Positions 6,292-8,265 of a DNA stretch of 8,265 nt are shown here, in pieces; positions within the stretch are counted from its first letter, which is position 1, and every line of letters starts with the position of its first letter. This DNA is from Methanothrix sp. GTDB taxonomy: Archaea; Halobacteriota; Methanosarcinia; Methanotrichales; Methanotrichaceae. Below the pieces are notes generated by a model, which did no database searches, was not told the DNA's origin, and saw only the letters and a list, made by a program, of their open reading frames with translations. The DNA lies in contig JAJRAT010000186.1 of the NCBI GenBank assembly GCA_028682845.1, positions 1 through 8,265 of the forward strand, given 5' to 3'. A program made the position numbers and the translations under genes.

Positions 6292-6574
6292 GGCTTCGTG
6301 ATGGCTGCAGTCAACGAATCGGCTCAGGCGTGAATCGGGATGCATGAGCCTGGGCAGATTCAATCGAATGCTGGATCCTGATTCAGGTTTATCTTGCAGA
6401 GAAAAATGAAAATCCGGAATATAGAAATAAAAATGCAAGAACAAAAATACAGAAACGAATGCAGGAATTGAAATGCAGAAAATAGAAAATACAGCAACTT
6501 GGAAATCTCAAAAATTCTAAAAATGAGCCAGCAATAATGGGACGATCATCATTACTATCTTAATTATCATAGTT

Positions 6575-6602
6575 AGATATTCAAAAGATTGCTCTAATAT
6601 CT
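6575..6602. repeat. Inverted repeat AGATATT / AATATCT
   Basis: Perfect 7-bp arms at 6575-6581 and 6596-6602 with a 14-base loop, about 75-100 bp upstream of the TPR gene's TATA box. It could be an operator, but 7-bp A+T-rich palindromes also arise by chance in such sequence. Confidence 0.35.
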
Positions 6603-6673
6603 TCGATTTTGCATTTTCAATCAGATACAATAAACCTAACATAGAAATTCAAAAATTATTCGTATTCAAAAAC

Positions 6674-6681
6674 TATATAAA
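6674..6681 (+). promoter_or_regulatory. TATA box for a leaderless TPR transcript
   Basis: TATATAAA is an excellent archaeal TATA box. Its centre is about 26 nt before the ATG at 6704, so transcription should begin at or within a base or two of the start codon, giving a leaderless mRNA. This agrees with the lack of any Shine-Dalgarno in TATCTTATACTGC before the ATG. Confidence 0.75.
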
Positions 6682-6703
6682 GATATAAGTTATCTTATAC
6701 TGC

Positions 6704-8265
6704 ATGGATCAATTAGTCGTTCTCCAAGAAATTTACGAATCATTTTCCAAAGGAGGGGAAGGGCTCCAAAAGATCGACGCCAAGAAGATGTCAGGGAGCT
6801 GCCCCGATGAGGTGGCCAGGCTGCTGGACGGATCGAAGAAGGGACGGGTGGATGAGGATGTCTGCGAGAAGCTCTCCGGCAGCCTGACGGACGCCTACGA
6901 GATCAAGAGGCTGGGGGACATCTGCCGCAAGGCCGGGCTTCATCTCCTGGCCATAAAATCCTACAACCGGGCGCTGGCTTTGAGCCGCGATCCAATTTTG
7001 CGGCCCGTTCTGCTCAATAATCTCGGGCAGGCGTACGCCCGTCAGGGAGACCTGGCCCGCAGCCTGATTTATTATCAAAAGGCTGCCTCCGGCTTCGAGA
7101 GCGCGGGCGATCCGGGCGGCATGGCCCACGTACTGGGAAACCTGGGGGCGGCCTACAGACGGCAGAGAGATTGGGAGAACGCGATTGAATACTGCTACCG
7201 CAGCCTCAAGACCTTCCAGGAGACGGGAGACCACCTGGGAGTTGCGCAGATGACGGGAAGCCTGGGGCGGGTTTATGCCGAGATGGGGGAGAGAGAGCTT
7301 GCCGCACGGTATTTCGAGAAGAGCCTGGTCGATTTCCAGAAGCTCGGCGACAAGAAGAGTGCCGCCTGGGTGCTGGATCGAATGGGAAAGATCGCCGGCG
7401 AGAAGAAGGACTACGATCATGCTTTGGGCTACTACAACCAGAGCCTCTCCATTTTCCAGGAGCAGGGGCACAGCCACAGCGCCGGAGTTGTGCTCTCGGA
7501 CCTTGGACGGATGTACCTTGGGATGGGCGAGACGGCAGCAGCTTGCGAAGCTCTGGAGAGGGCCGTTCGGCTCATTCCTCGCGGCATGCAGCCCTCCTAC
7601 CAGAATGCTCTATCGGGCCTGGCAGCCGCTTACAGTGCCACGGCCAAGAGCTACCTGGCGGAGGCGGAGGACTGCAACCAAAAGAACGATGCAGCCGAGC
7701 TTGTCGCCCGGGCCAATGCGTCAAAATACTTTGCGCAAAGCTCGGACAGATTCCTGGAGCTGGCGTCCTCGCTAAATGAAGAAACGCCTGCCATAAAAGC
7801 CGCAGCCGGGATTGCCAGAAGCCGCTCTTACCTGGCCAAGATCTCCGCCAAGACGCCGGACGAAGAAGCGATGGCCTTGAGCGAGAGGGCGCTTTCCGCC
7901 CTGGATTTGGCCGGCGCGAACTGCGATGAGCAGACCGGGGCGAAGATTGAGGGCCTGAAGCGAACGCTGTCCGGCCTGAAGGAGGCCAGGTCCGTCGGCT
8001 TGCTGGGCAGCGAGCCCTGGAGGCTGGCCAAGGCGGTATCCAATGCTTGTGAATATCTCATGGGTGGGTCTGCCGCACCCGGTGAGGCCAACGGTCACAT
8101 CTGCGACGCCCTTCGCAATATCGGCGCAAGCATCGATGCTGAATCAGGCCGGAAGGACCCGGCAGAGAAGCTAAAGGCCACGGCTGCCGAGCTGCGCCGG
8201 GCCGAATCGCGCTTTTCCGCAGGGGAAAGAGATCTGGACAAGCTGAGCGCGGCCAAGATCAACTG
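6704..8265 (+). CDS. TPR-repeat protein with 40-residue repeats (3' end outside window)
   Basis: At least 520 codons are open and the frame runs off the window. TPR proteins are protein-binding scaffolds; the partner here is unknown. Five repeats follow one another at exactly 40 residues, each opening with a LGxxY-like box: NNLGQAY (105-111), GNLGAAY (145-151), GSLGRVY (185-191), DRMGKIA (225-231) and SDLGRMY (265-271). This 40-residue period, rather than 34, is the LGN/kinesin-light-chain type. An irregular earlier repeat lies at about 64-98, and Ala-rich helices at about 300-350 may be a decayed further one. Residues 350-520 are helical, Ala/Glu/Lys/Leu-rich and not recognisable as TPR. There is no signal peptide or membrane segment in the visible part, so it is likely cytoplasmic. 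The start is the first ATG after an in-frame TAA at 6686-6688. The C-terminus is cut off, so other domains cannot be excluded. Confidence 0.92.
   Translation, partial: MDQLVVLQEIYESFSKGGEGLQKIDAKKMSGSCPDEVARLLDGSKKGRVDEDVCEKLSGSLTDAYEIKRLGDICRKAGLHLLAIKSYNRALALSRDPILRPVLLNNLGQAYARQGDLARSLIYYQKAASGFESAGDPGGMAHVLGNLGAAYRRQRDWENAIEYCYRSLKTFQETGDHLGVAQMTGSLGRVYAEMGERELAARYFEKSLVDFQKLGDKKSAAWVLDRMGKIAGEKKDYDHALGYYNQSLSIFQEQGHSHSAGVVLSDLGRMYLGMGETAAACEALERAVRLIPRGMQPSYQNALSGLAAAYSATAKSYLAEAEDCNQKNDAAELVARANASKYFAQSSDRFLELASSLNEETPAIKAAAGIARSRSYLAKISAKTPDEEAMALSERALSALDLAGANCDEQTGAKIEGLKRTLSGLKEARSVGLLGSEPWRLAKAVSNACEYLMGGSAAPGEANGHICDALRNIGASIDAESGRKDPAEKLKATAAELRRAESRFSAGERDLDKLSAAKIN

Larger units (their letters stand above)
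6248..6703. other. Divergent A+T-rich spacer between aRF1 and TPR gene
   Basis: I see no gene in these 456 bases. The promoters of both flanking genes lie at its two ends. Bases about 6295-6385 are noticeably richer in G+C and hold an imperfect inverted repeat (GCTCAGGC 6322-6329 / GCCTGGGC 6348-6355) and a direct repeat GAATCGG (6316-6322, 6332-6338). Bases about 6395-6500 are A-rich with recurring ATGCAG, ATACAG and AAAAT words, a degenerate repeat. A perfect 7-bp inverted repeat (AGATATT 6575-6581 / AATATCT 6596-6602) and three ATTCAAAA octamers lie nearer the TPR gene. Confidence 0.6.

Noticed and set aside
6193..6444. Minus-strand 83-codon frame across the aRF1 start and spacer
   Set aside because: It overlaps the aRF1 promoter, ribosome site and coding start in another frame, with no recognisable domain.
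6791..7477. 228-codon minus-strand frame opposite the TPR gene
   Set aside because: Shadow of the TPR gene; its apparent periodicity only mirrors the 120-bp TPR repeat on the plus strand.

Overview
The window reads as chromosomal DNA of a methanogenic (or closely related) euryarchaeon. The main evidence is a full-length O-phosphoseryl-tRNA synthetase (SepRS), an enzyme found almost only in methanogens and Archaeoglobus-type relatives. It is supported by an archaeal class-1 release factor, an archaeal UPF0201 RNA-binding protein, an archaeal translin/TRAX-like protein, archaeal TATA boxes and a leaderless start. G+C-rich genes separated by A+T-rich spacers and a large 40-residue-period TPR protein fit a Methanothrix/Methanosarcinales-type genome, but that genus-level placement is inference.

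Layout. Bases 1-228 hold no gene I can identify, apart from a possible short 3' end of a gene finishing at 82. At 229-461 (+) lies a decayed MntA-type minimal nucleotidyltransferase, with one frame break at a G-run. From 480 to 6247 everything is on the minus strand. In transcription order it is: peptide chain release factor aRF1 (6247-5006), UPF0201 RNA-binding protein (5000-4521), a sugar phosphate isomerase/epimerase-like TIM-barrel protein (4531-3758), a 217-base spacer with 27-bp tandem repeats, an archaeal translin (3540-2923), SepRS (2838-1225) and ribose-5-phosphate isomerase A (1175-480). The first three genes are 5 nt apart or overlapping and look like one operon. SepRS and RpiA are 49 nt apart and probably co-transcribed, while the translin and SepRS genes each have a plausible promoter. 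A 456-base A+T-rich divergent spacer (6248-6703) separates aRF1 from a plus-strand TPR gene that begins at 6704 with a leaderless promoter and runs off the window.

Theme. Four of the six intact minus-strand genes act on RNA or translation: termination (aRF1), a predicted RNA-binding/exosome-associated protein (UPF0201), a translin/TRAX-like RNase candidate and tRNA(Cys) charging (SepRS). RpiA supplies ribose 5-phosphate for nucleotide synthesis. SepRS makes Sep-tRNA(Cys), which a Sep-tRNA:Cys-tRNA synthase must convert to Cys-tRNA(Cys); that enzyme is not in this window.

I see no clear new defence or mobile system. The least explained items are the 27-bp tandem repeat with TATA-like cores, the duplicated TCATGAATAAC element in front of SepRS, the broken nucleotidyltransferase, and the non-TPR C-terminal half of the TPR protein.
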